Source of the DNA: JBBDRX01 sp040905245
GTDB lineage: Bacteria; Bacteroidota; Rhodothermia; Balneolales; Balneolaceae
NCBI GenBank assembly: GCA_040905245.1
Contig: JBBDRX010000002.1
Coordinates: forward strand, 1 to 13,621
DNA: 13,621 nt
Reading direction: 5' to 3'
The notes under the pieces were generated by a model. It searched no databases. It was not told the DNA's origin and worked only from the letters and a program-made list of their open reading frames with translations. Of the stretch, positions 8,212 through 13,621 are shown piece by piece. Each line of letters begins with the position of its first letter. The first letter of the stretch is position 1. The position numbers and the translations under genes are program-made.

Positions 8212-8238
8212 CAAATATGGAACGCCACTCACAGTCAA
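8212..8238 (-). promoter_or_regulatory. Candidate promoter for the lepA unit
   Basis: Reading leftward, TTGACT (complement of 8233-8238) is followed 13 nt later by CATATTTG (8212-8219). The first matches a -35/-33 element. The second matches five of six fixed positions of the Bacteroidota -7 consensus TAnnTTTG, although the spacing is shorter than usual. Alternative -10 choices a few bases further on (TTTGTA, TATATT) give more usual spacings. The lepA start codon lies about 43 bp downstream. This is pattern matching only. Confidence 0.3.
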
Positions 8239-8281
8239 ATGTTACAATCAGAAAGTGAACCCCGCCCGGAGCCGTCACCAT

Positions 8282-8313
8282 AAAAAAACACCCGGCGGCA
8301 GGCCGGGTGTTTT
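8282..8313 (-). terminator. Intrinsic terminator after the DoxX gene
   Basis: A 12-bp perfect stem (8285-8296 paired with 8302-8313) with a 5-nt loop has the GC-rich core ACACCCGGC/GCCGGGTGT. Read leftward, the stem is followed by a run of T (complement of the A tract 8282-8288), about 30 bp after the DoxX stop. It should end DoxX transcription and insulate lepA. The four T residues on the plus-strand side are part of the stem, so rightward termination would be weaker, and no gene reads rightward into it. Confidence 0.92.
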
Positions 8314-8343
8314 GAATCAACTTCTATCGTAAAAGAGAGCTAA

Positions 8344-8757
8344 TTACAGGTCAGTTCTACCCTCACCGCTCGCAGCTCCACCTCCCAGGGAGTAGGATCC
8401 GCTCCCGACCAGATAGAGGGAGACAGACATGGCCAGAAGCGCCAGGTCAATCCGCATGGGGCCCCATCCCTGTGAAAGTTTCACAAATACAATCGCCCCG
8501 ACCATGATTAGTGCCAGGAGCGCGGCCGGTATCCGGATTTTATAGCCAACCAGCACCATCGCACCTCCAATCAGTTCAATCAGTGCAACGATCCAGGCCG
8601 TTACATTTGCAAACGGAATCCCGACATTACTGAAAAGCTCCTGGGCTCCCTCGATTCCGGTCACCTTGCCCCATCCCGCGGTAACAAAGACGAGTCCGAC
8701 AACAATTCGCAACAACAGCAGCGCAGTATCCAGTTTTTGAGCATTCTGAGTAGACAT
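8344..8757 (-). CDS. DoxX family membrane protein
   Basis: The 137-residue protein starts at an ATG and has four hydrophobic segments at about residues 11-30, 48-69, 75-94 and 101-118, the DoxX/SURF4-like layout. The family hallmarks are visible: LLLLRIVVGLVFVTAGWGKV in TM1 and IELIGGAMVLVGYKIRIPAALLALIM over TM2-TM3. Members are small inner-membrane proteins; some are linked to thiosulfate:quinone oxidation or to oxidative-stress complexes, but most are of unknown role, and nothing in this window narrows it. The C-terminus is a Gly/Ser-rich tail. The gene is followed by a strong terminator and preceded, 126 bp upstream on the same strand, by the thiamine-binding protein gene. Confidence 0.9.
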   Translation of the reverse strand: MSTQNAQKLDTALLLLRIVVGLVFVTAGWGKVTGIEGAQELFSNVGIPFANVTAWIVALIELIGGAMVLVGYKIRIPAALLALIMVGAIVFVKLSQGWGPMRIDLALLAMSVSLYLVGSGSYSLGGGAASGEGRTDL

Positions 8758-8883
8758 AGTGTTCTATCTTTTGGTTACAGGTTTTCTGACATCCCTTCTC
8801 ATTCAATCAAAAGCGGACTGAATTCCGCCTCTATTGCACAGTATGGGATAAAAGAAGCATATAAACAACTTATGTCCGACGTT

Positions 8884-9129
8884 TCACTCTTTGGTAGGAC
8901 TCAACAGCTCAATATGAAACCGGAAGGCCTCTCCTTCAAGACTCATCTCTTCGTATACTTCACGGATCAGATCCAGGACTTTGTCCGTGTCCCCATTGAT
9001 CGTTGTTGAGAGATACCCCACCTCCACCTCAACATCGTACTGGGCAACAACTTCCAGTAATTCCTGTACTTTCTCTTTCGGGTGCTCCGTATAAAGCGGG
9101 ATAAAGGTTAGTTCTGCTATGGTTTTCAT
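8884..9129 (-). CDS. MTH1187/YkoF-type thiamine-binding protein
   Basis: The 81-residue cytoplasmic protein starts at the ATG at 9129. It matches the small ferredoxin-like-fold family formerly called UPF0045 (MTH1187), whose members bind thiamine-like ligands at dimer interfaces. Visible family signs: an N-terminal strand AELTFIPLY, a helix VQELLEVVAQYDVEVEVG, then STTINGDTDKVLDLIREVYEEM (the conserved xxIxGDxDxVxxxIxxxHE pattern) and a final strand FRFHIELLS. It is slightly shorter than typical members of about 95-100 residues. No thiamine biosynthesis or transport genes are adjacent. It is divergent from the histidine operon, 347 bp before the hisG start codon, and may be read together with the DoxX gene downstream. 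The ligand is inferred from the family only. Confidence 0.82.
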   Translation of the reverse strand: MKTIAELTFIPLYTEHPKEKVQELLEVVAQYDVEVEVGYLSTTINGDTDKVLDLIREVYEEMSLEGEAFRFHIELLSPTKE

Positions 9130-9164
9130 CAGGTCTTTGCTTGTTTTACAAATTTTCTGTTCTC

Positions 9165-9305
9165 ATGCACGGTCTCGTTGAGGACTTTGGGCCCACAACT
9201 GCACCGTTTCAATATAAAGAGCTTACTCCTCCCAAGAGAAAGAAACTTTTGGAGCCTTTAATTCATTCTGGAATAAGTCCTGCGCTTTCCCGTATATTCC
9301 TGTGA
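9165..9305 (+). other. Possible 46-codon small ORF ahead of the his leader
   Basis: An ATG at 9165 opens a 46-codon frame (MHGLVEDFGPTTAPF..., later a basic PPKRKKLL patch) that ends in a TGA at 9303-9305. The last base is the first base of the leader ATG, giving the sequence TGATG. Such stop-start overlaps often mean translational coupling. Against it, there is no recognisable domain or Shine-Dalgarno, and a TATAAA at 9213-9218 or TATATT at 9293-9298 could be a promoter element that would exclude or truncate the ORF. I see nothing else supportable in the 175 bp between the thiamine-binding gene and the leader. Confidence 0.2.
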
Positions 9306-9382
9306 TGAAAAAGGCAGCATTGCATATCGATCTCACCTCACATCACGATCATCGCCATGGCCATTCGTGGCAAACTGTATAA
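9305..9382 (+). CDS. hisL: Putative histidine leader peptide of the his operon
   Basis: A 25-codon frame begins MKKAALHIDL, contains the run HHDHRHGH, ends SWQTV and stops with TAA at 9380-9382, which is 94 nt before the hisG start codon. Six of 25 codons are His (positions 7, 13, 14, 16, 18, 20), five of them within eight codons. Leader peptides with consecutive codons for the end product are the sensing element of attenuation in amino-acid operons; low charged tRNA-His would stall the ribosome here. It lies directly upstream of, and in the same direction as, hisG-hisD-hisC-hisB. The last codons can fold into a GCCA/TGGC stem closed by a TTCG loop (9360-9371). There is no clear Shine-Dalgarno, as for most starts in this window. 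The alternative, a small metal-binding peptide, is less likely given its place. The function is inferred from composition and position. Confidence 0.8.
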   Translation: MKKAALHIDLTSHHDHRHGHSWQTV

Positions 9383-9476
9383 ACGTTTCATAACGTCTCC
9401 GATTTTCGCCGTTTCATCAGCTTTCTCCTGTTTCTGCCATACAATGACAATCATTTCACTCTATTTTTTCTGACTT
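9360..9476 (+). promoter_or_regulatory. Candidate attenuator region between the his leader and hisG
   Basis: Several small stems can form. The GCCA[TTCG]TGGC stem is at 9360-9371. A longer-range stem pairs 9367-9375 with 9430-9440 (nine pairs, one G-U, a 2-nt bulge) and competes with the first because they share 9367-9371. A third is ACGTT/AACGT at 9383-9396, directly after the leader stop. A fourth is a weak AATGA/TCATT stem at 9443-9455, with a T tract at 9464-9469 just before hisG. None is a strong GC-rich intrinsic terminator. The 94 nt from 9383 to 9476 contain roughly 26 C against 10 G and are rich in pyrimidines, the kind of G-poor RNA that Rho prefers. The role is inferred from its position after the leader peptide. 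Confidence 0.4.
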
Positions 9477-10355
9477 ATGCGAACACTCGACTCGAATACA
9501 GCACTTCGGATTGCCGTACAGAAAAGCGGACGCCTGACAGATAAGACGCTGGGGCTCCTCCAGGGAATCGGATTTCGGTTCGACGACTACAAGCGAAGCC
9601 TGCTGGTCAAGTGCCGAAACTTTGATGTGGAACTTCTGCTTATCCGGGACGACGACATTCCCGAATATGTTGAAGACGGAGTCTGTGACCTGGGATTCGT
9701 GGGCGGCAACGTACGCGCCGAAGACCGTGCAAAAGTAGATGTCATCCGTGGTCTGGACTACGGAATCTGCCGGCTCTCGCTGGCCGTCCCCAAAAATGGA
9801 GACATCAAACGGGTCGAAGACTTTGCCGGAAAGAGAATTGCCACAAGCTATCCCAACCTGACCCGTGACTTTTTTAAAGATCGGGGGATCGAAGTAGAAC
9901 TGACAACACTCTCGGGGGCGGTGGAGATCGCCCCAAGGCTCGAAGTCGCCGACGCCATTAGTGATCTGGTCTCCACCGGATCTACGCTAAAAGCCAACGG
10001 CCTGGTCGAAATCGAGACCATCTTCGAGTCCGAAACCGAACTGATCCAGACCCAAAAGCCGTTATCAGACGGAAAAAAGCAACTGGTAGAGAAGATCCTG
10101 CAGCGAATGGAAGGCTTTCAGCTGGCCGAACGCAGCCGGTATATCATGATGAATGCACCGGAATCCTCTGTTCCGATGATCCGGGATATTATCCCGTCGC
10201 TCAAAAGCCCGACCATTGTCCCTCTGGCAGAAGACGGCATGGTCGCCATTCACACGGTAATCCCCATTACCACCTTTTGGGATGTTATGGAAAAATTGAA
10301 AGAAGCAGGTGCCTCCGGCATCGTAATGCTCCCGATTGAAAGCATGATCTCCTGA
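9477..10355 (+). CDS. hisG: ATP phosphoribosyltransferase, long form
   Basis: Catalyses the first committed step of histidine biosynthesis: ATP plus PRPP gives phosphoribosyl-ATP. The 292-residue chain begins with the periplasmic-binding-protein-like catalytic domain (LRIAVQKSGRLTDKTLGLL, then DLGFVGGNV at 71-79) and has the PRPP-binding loop SDLVSTGST at 162-170. From about residue 217 it carries the C-terminal ACT-like regulatory domain. This long hexameric form is feedback-inhibited by histidine and does not need the HisZ partner. The ATG at 9477 has no Shine-Dalgarno before it. Together with the leader upstream, this implies two layers of control: enzyme inhibition and transcript-level regulation. 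It is followed 19 bp later by hisD. Confidence 0.98.
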   Translation: MRTLDSNTALRIAVQKSGRLTDKTLGLLQGIGFRFDDYKRSLLVKCRNFDVELLLIRDDDIPEYVEDGVCDLGFVGGNVRAEDRAKVDVIRGLDYGICRLSLAVPKNGDIKRVEDFAGKRIATSYPNLTRDFFKDRGIEVELTTLSGAVEIAPRLEVADAISDLVSTGSTLKANGLVEIETIFESETELIQTQKPLSDGKKQLVEKILQRMEGFQLAERSRYIMMNAPESSVPMIRDIIPSLKSPTIVPLAEDGMVAIHTVIPITTFWDVMEKLKEAGASGIVMLPIESMIS

Positions 10356-10374
10356 ACCTGAATCTACCGGCCCT

Positions 10375-11706
10375 ATGAGCCTAATGACTCTCTACTCCTT
10401 TAAACAGTTGAATCGCTCCGATCTGGAACAACTGACCGGCCGGCCGGCTGCCGACTGGCCAGGTGTTATTCAAACCGTGACACCGATCCTGGAGTCGGTC
10501 AGAGTAGAAGGCGACACCGCCGTCCTTCGTTATACAGAGCAGTTCGATGGGATCACACCGGATCCGGCCTGGATCGACCCGAACGCTGAGCAAGCAGTAC
10601 TGCCCAAAGCGGAAAAGAGTGCAATCGACCAGGCAATCAGAAACGTTGCCCTGTTCCATTCACAGCAGCAACGGGGCACCCTTCGCGTGGAAACCTCTCC
10701 CGGAATCAGCTGTTCTCGCGTTTCCCGTCCCATCGACCGGGTCGGACTCTACATCCCGGGTGGTTCCGCTCCTCTCCCATCCACCGCAATTATGCTGGCT
10801 GTTCCAGCCACCGTTGCCGGTTGCTCCACTCTTGTCATGGCAACACCACCGGACCAGGATGGCCGTGTCCCACAGCCCATTCGCTATATCGCACAGGAGA
10901 CCGGCGTCAAGGGTATTTTACTGGCCGGGGGTGCACAGGCGATTGCGGCGATGGCATACGGAACCGAAACAGTGCCTAAAGTTGACAAGCTGTTCGGCCC
11001 CGGCAACCAGTATGTCACCGCAGCCAAGATGGCTCTTCAGAACAGCAACGCACTGGTTTCTATTGACCTGCCAGCCGGCCCATCCGAACTTCTTGTCATC
11101 GCCGACCGGTCTGCCAACCCCGAATGGATCGCCGCAGACCTCCTCTCCCAGGCCGAACACGGTGAAGACAGCCAGGTTGTGCTGGTTTCACTTCCGGGAT
11201 TTGACCTGGACGGGCTGAACCAGTCGCTGACTGCTCAACTCAACACTCTGCCCCGGAAAAAAATTGCGGAAGAGGCACTGAAGAAGAGCTTTATCCTCTC
11301 CTGCGCTACCCCGGATGAGGCGATCCGGTTCTCCAACCTCTATGCTCCGGAACACCTGATTCTGAATACCAGGAAGGCTGCAGAACAGACAGATCAGATT
11401 CAGAACGCAGGATCCGTATTTGTAGGCCCCTGGACACCGGAAAGCCTGGGAGACTACGCCTCCGGAACCAACCACACCCTGCCGACCTACGGTTATGCAA
11501 GAATGTACAGTGGTGTGTCTCTGGAGAGCTTTCAGAAGCAGATCACCTTCCAGACCGCTACAGAGAGCGGACTTCGGGAGATCGGCACCGTGGTCGAAAC
11601 TCTCGCCGAGATGGAAGGGCTCAGTGCTCACGCCCGCGCTGTTCGCATACGGCTCGGAGAGGCCGACTCCCGGACGGATGGTTCAACCAAACAGAAAACT
11701 TCATAA
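10375..11706 (+). CDS. hisD: Histidinol dehydrogenase
   Basis: Zinc enzyme that oxidises L-histidinol to L-histidine in two NAD+-dependent steps, the last reactions of the pathway. It is 443 residues with the family blocks RVGLYIPGGSAPLPS, AGGAQAIAAMAYGTETVPKV and FGPGNQYVTAAK. The zinc ligands Gln259, His262, Asp360 and His419 and the catalytic Glu326-His327 pair (YAPEHLIL) fall at the same residue numbers as in the E. coli enzyme, so the start at 10375 is well supported; an in-frame ATG three codons on is also possible. The C-terminus has a short polar extension (about residues 430-443) with no family character. It is second in the operon, 19 bp after hisG and 33 bp before hisC. Confidence 0.98.
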   Translation: MSLMTLYSFKQLNRSDLEQLTGRPAADWPGVIQTVTPILESVRVEGDTAVLRYTEQFDGITPDPAWIDPNAEQAVLPKAEKSAIDQAIRNVALFHSQQQRGTLRVETSPGISCSRVSRPIDRVGLYIPGGSAPLPSTAIMLAVPATVAGCSTLVMATPPDQDGRVPQPIRYIAQETGVKGILLAGGAQAIAAMAYGTETVPKVDKLFGPGNQYVTAAKMALQNSNALVSIDLPAGPSELLVIADRSANPEWIAADLLSQAEHGEDSQVVLVSLPGFDLDGLNQSLTAQLNTLPRKKIAEEALKKSFILSCATPDEAIRFSNLYAPEHLILNTRKAAEQTDQIQNAGSVFVGPWTPESLGDYASGTNHTLPTYGYARMYSGVSLESFQKQITFQTATESGLREIGTVVETLAEMEGLSAHARAVRIRLGEADSRTDGSTKQKTS

Positions 11707-11739
11707 CGGCCCACGCGGCCTGCCAACCAAATTCAATTC

Positions 11740-12798
11740 ATGACAGCGGAAGAGATTGAACAACTGGTACGTCCCAATATCCAATCCCTGTCACCCTACC
11801 GGAGTGCCAGAGACGACTACCAGAAAGGGCTTTTGCTGGATGCGAATGAGAACTCCTATGGAGCTCCGTTCCGGAATCAGCTGAACCTGCATCGATATCC
11901 GACTCCGGTTCACCAGGAGCTGGTACAAACCATCGCCGGCTGGCGGCAAGTGGAACCGGAGCAGGTTTTTACCGGCGTGGGAAGTGACGAGCCGATCGAC
12001 CTGCTGATTCGCACCTTCTGCAATCCGGGCAGCGGATCCATCCTGATTACCCCGCCAACGTACGGGATGTACAAAGTCTCTGCCCGAATCAACGATGTGA
12101 ACGTACTGGAAACTCCGCTGGATGCTTCGTTTCAACCGGACACCCGAGCCATTCTGGAAAAGGCGAAACAGAGTACCCCCTCCATCCTCTTTCTTTGTTC
12201 TCCCAACAACCCTACCGGAAATGACCTGGACCGTACGTCGATTCTGAAACTGGTCGAACTCTTCCCGGGACTGGTGGTGGTCGATGAGGCGTATATCGAT
12301 TTCAGCCGACAAGAGTCAATGGCTCCCATGGTGCGGCAGTACCCCAATCTCGTTGTCCTTCAGACATTCTCGAAGTCATTCGGGCTGGCCGGGATCCGCC
12401 TGGGCATCGCCATTGCTCCGGTACAGATTATCGAGTGGCTACTCAAGATCAAGCCACCGTACAACCTCAACAAGCTGACGGCCGAGGCGGGACTGGAGGC
12501 ATTCGAACACCTCGACCTGATCCGATTCAATATTGAGGAGATCCGAAAAGAGCGAAAGCGACTGGCCGACGAGCTGGGATCTCTCGGTTCTGTTGAGAAA
12601 GTCTGGCCCTCGCATGCCAACTTTATTCTCTTTAAAATTCGGGATGCGGAGCAGGTCTGGAAGACACTCGTCCGGAAAGGGATCATCATCCGGAACCGGG
12701 GTAATGAACCCGGTTGTGAAAACTGTCTGAGAGCAACCATCGGGTTGCCGGACGAAAATGACCGGCTTATTCAGGCACTAAAAGAGGTGGCGCCATGA
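11740..12798 (+). CDS. hisC: Histidinol-phosphate aminotransferase
   Basis: PLP-dependent class I/II aminotransferase converting imidazole-acetol phosphate and glutamate to histidinol phosphate and 2-oxoglutarate. It has 352 residues, the usual length. Visible motifs: DANENSYG near the N-terminus, SPNNPTGN with Asn157, VVDEAYIDF with Asp182 and Tyr185, the PLP Schiff-base lysine Lys212 in TFSKSFGLAGIRLG, and a C-terminal Arg331 in LRATIGLP for the substrate carboxylate/phosphate side. The ATG at 11740 has no Shine-Dalgarno. The stop codon overlaps the hisB start as ATGA, so the two are translationally coupled. Confidence 0.97.
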   Translation: MTAEEIEQLVRPNIQSLSPYRSARDDYQKGLLLDANENSYGAPFRNQLNLHRYPTPVHQELVQTIAGWRQVEPEQVFTGVGSDEPIDLLIRTFCNPGSGSILITPPTYGMYKVSARINDVNVLETPLDASFQPDTRAILEKAKQSTPSILFLCSPNNPTGNDLDRTSILKLVELFPGLVVVDEAYIDFSRQESMAPMVRQYPNLVVLQTFSKSFGLAGIRLGIAIAPVQIIEWLLKIKPPYNLNKLTAEAGLEAFEHLDLIRFNIEEIRKERKRLADELGSLGSVEKVWPSHANFILFKIRDAEQVWKTLVRKGIIIRNRGNEPGCENCLRATIGLPDENDRLIQALKEVAP

Positions 12799-13621
12799 AC
12801 ATCAATATCGAAGCAGATGCGCTGAAAAGCGGGCAGGCAAGCAGACTGCGGCCCGGTAGCCTGTTTGGTATCCGGCGATTACAACAGATGAACCACACAA
12901 TCTACTGGAATCCCGGGGAGCTCTCGTCCAAACAGCAGGAGCTTCTCTCCTGGGATGGCCTCGAACCATCCGTTGATGAACCAAAAAACGGCGCTCATCT
13001 GAGACTGGATCCCGAAACAGACAGATTGCAGATCACTGGGGACGAAACCATTTATGCCGAAGCAGAAACCTGGCCGGAACTGGCCGAACGGTTTCTCTTT
13101 CCCAAACGGGAAACAATCCAAACCCGTAAGACAGCCGAAACGGATATTGAGTTGCGCTTGCTTCTGGATGGCTCAGGAATGAGCCGGATCGATACCGGGT
13201 TGAAGTTTTTCGACCACATGCTGGATCAAATTGCCCGTCACGGGCTTCTGGATCTGGAGATCACCTGCAAAGGCGATCTGGAGGTCGATGAGCACCACAC
13301 AATTGAGGATATCGCCATCGTTTTGGGAGACGCTATCTATGAACTCTGCGGCAAAGACAAGACCGGAATCCAACGCTACGGATTTCTGCTGGCCATGGAC
13401 GAGTCGCAGGCAGAAGTGGCTCTGGATCTCTCCAACCGCCCCTGGCTGGTATGGGAAGCCGAGTTCAACCGGGAATACGTTGGAGACTTCCCTCTGGAGA
13501 TGGCCAAACACTTTTTCCACACTCTGGCCATGCACATGAGAGCAACTCTCCAGATCCGTGTCGGGGGAGAAAATGAACACCATAAACTGGAAGCCATCTT
13601 CAAAGGTTTTGCGAAGGCGTT
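12795..13621 (+). CDS. hisB: Imidazoleglycerol-phosphate dehydratase with degenerate N-terminal HAD-like segment (cut by window end)
   Basis: Dehydrates imidazole-glycerol phosphate to imidazole-acetol phosphate. The frame opens at an ATG overlapping the hisC stop and runs off the window after 275 codons. The dehydratase domain starts near residue 114 and shows the Mn-binding and catalytic blocks DTGLKFFDHMLDQIARHG (133-150), DEHHTIED (165-172) and ENEHHKLEAIFKGF (259-272). The first 113 residues are extra. In bifunctional HisB this place holds a HAD histidinol-phosphate phosphatase of about 165 residues. Here the segment RPGSLFGIRRLQQMNHTIYW (19-38) resembles the PG-x-LQ-x-x-G/H-Y helix and strand of that domain, and the joint before the dehydratase also looks similar. 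The catalytic DxDGT motif is absent, and there is no Cys-rich zinc loop. The phosphatase half is therefore probably inactive. The rest of the operon lies outside the window. Confidence 0.93.
   Translation, partial: MNINIEADALKSGQASRLRPGSLFGIRRLQQMNHTIYWNPGELSSKQQELLSWDGLEPSVDEPKNGAHLRLDPETDRLQITGDETIYAEAETWPELAERFLFPKRETIQTRKTAETDIELRLLLDGSGMSRIDTGLKFFDHMLDQIARHGLLDLEITCKGDLEVDEHHTIEDIAIVLGDAIYELCGKDKTGIQRYGFLLAMDESQAEVALDLSNRPWLVWEAEFNREYVGDFPLEMAKHFFHTLAMHMRATLQIRVGGENEHHKLEAIFKGFAKA

Noticed and set aside
9305..9382. Reading the His-rich ORF as a metal-binding miniprotein
   Set aside because: Its position immediately upstream of the his operon and its end close to hisG are better explained by a leader peptide; no metal transport genes are nearby.
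9303..9419. 8-bp complementarity between 9303-9310 and 9412-9419 that would cover the leader start codon
   Set aside because: A match of this length is not rare in a region this size, and it would need the leader to be untranslated; noted only as a possibility.
9443..9469. Classic intrinsic terminator before hisG
   Set aside because: The AATGA/TCATT stem has only one G-C pair and is separated from the T tract by 8 nt; unlikely to terminate on its own.
10547..11218. 223-codon frame overlapping hisD in another frame
   Set aside because: Low-complexity Pro/Ser/Arg-rich translation typical of an out-of-frame reading; hisD is intact with all active-site residues.

Overview
The window looks like an ordinary chromosomal segment of a free-living member of the Bacteroidota/Balneolota (FCB) group. 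Gene content and order support this: hisG-hisD-hisC-hisB, a signal peptidase I with a large insert, and exported proteins whose predicted mature N-terminus is Gln. Most start codons also lack a Shine-Dalgarno sequence. Base composition is even, close to half G+C. I see no mobile elements, tRNA, rRNA or CRISPR. The assignment rests on gene content and remembered family features, not on a search.

Left part (1-3312). The window opens on the last codons of a TrkH-type potassium uptake protein (+). A two-helix potassium channel with tandem RCK (TrkA-like) domains converges on it from the minus strand. Divergent from the channel is an uncharacterised outer-membrane beta-barrel protein, which is followed by the rRNA/tRNA methyltransferase gene rlmN (+).

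Middle part (4597-9129, all minus strand). lepA (elongation factor 4), a small exported protein of unknown function and lepB (signal peptidase I) are closely spaced and probably co-transcribed in that order. Upstream lie a DoxX-family membrane protein, closed by a strong intrinsic terminator, and a small MTH1187-type thiamine-binding protein.

Right part (9305 to end, plus strand). This is a histidine biosynthesis operon: hisG (long, self-regulated form), hisD, hisC and hisB, the last cut by the window edge. Between the divergent thiamine-binding gene and hisG is a 25-codon reading frame rich in His codons (6 of 25, including the run HHDHRHGH). It ends 94 nt before hisG and is most simply read as a histidine leader peptide controlling the operon by attenuation. 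No GC-rich intrinsic terminator follows it. The segment before hisG is instead G-poor and pyrimidine-rich, with several mutually exclusive small stems, so the mechanism may be Rho-dependent or translational.

The strongest items for a second look are this leader and the HisB protein. HisB has an N-terminal segment of about 113 residues that resembles a truncated HAD phosphatase domain without its catalytic Asp motif.
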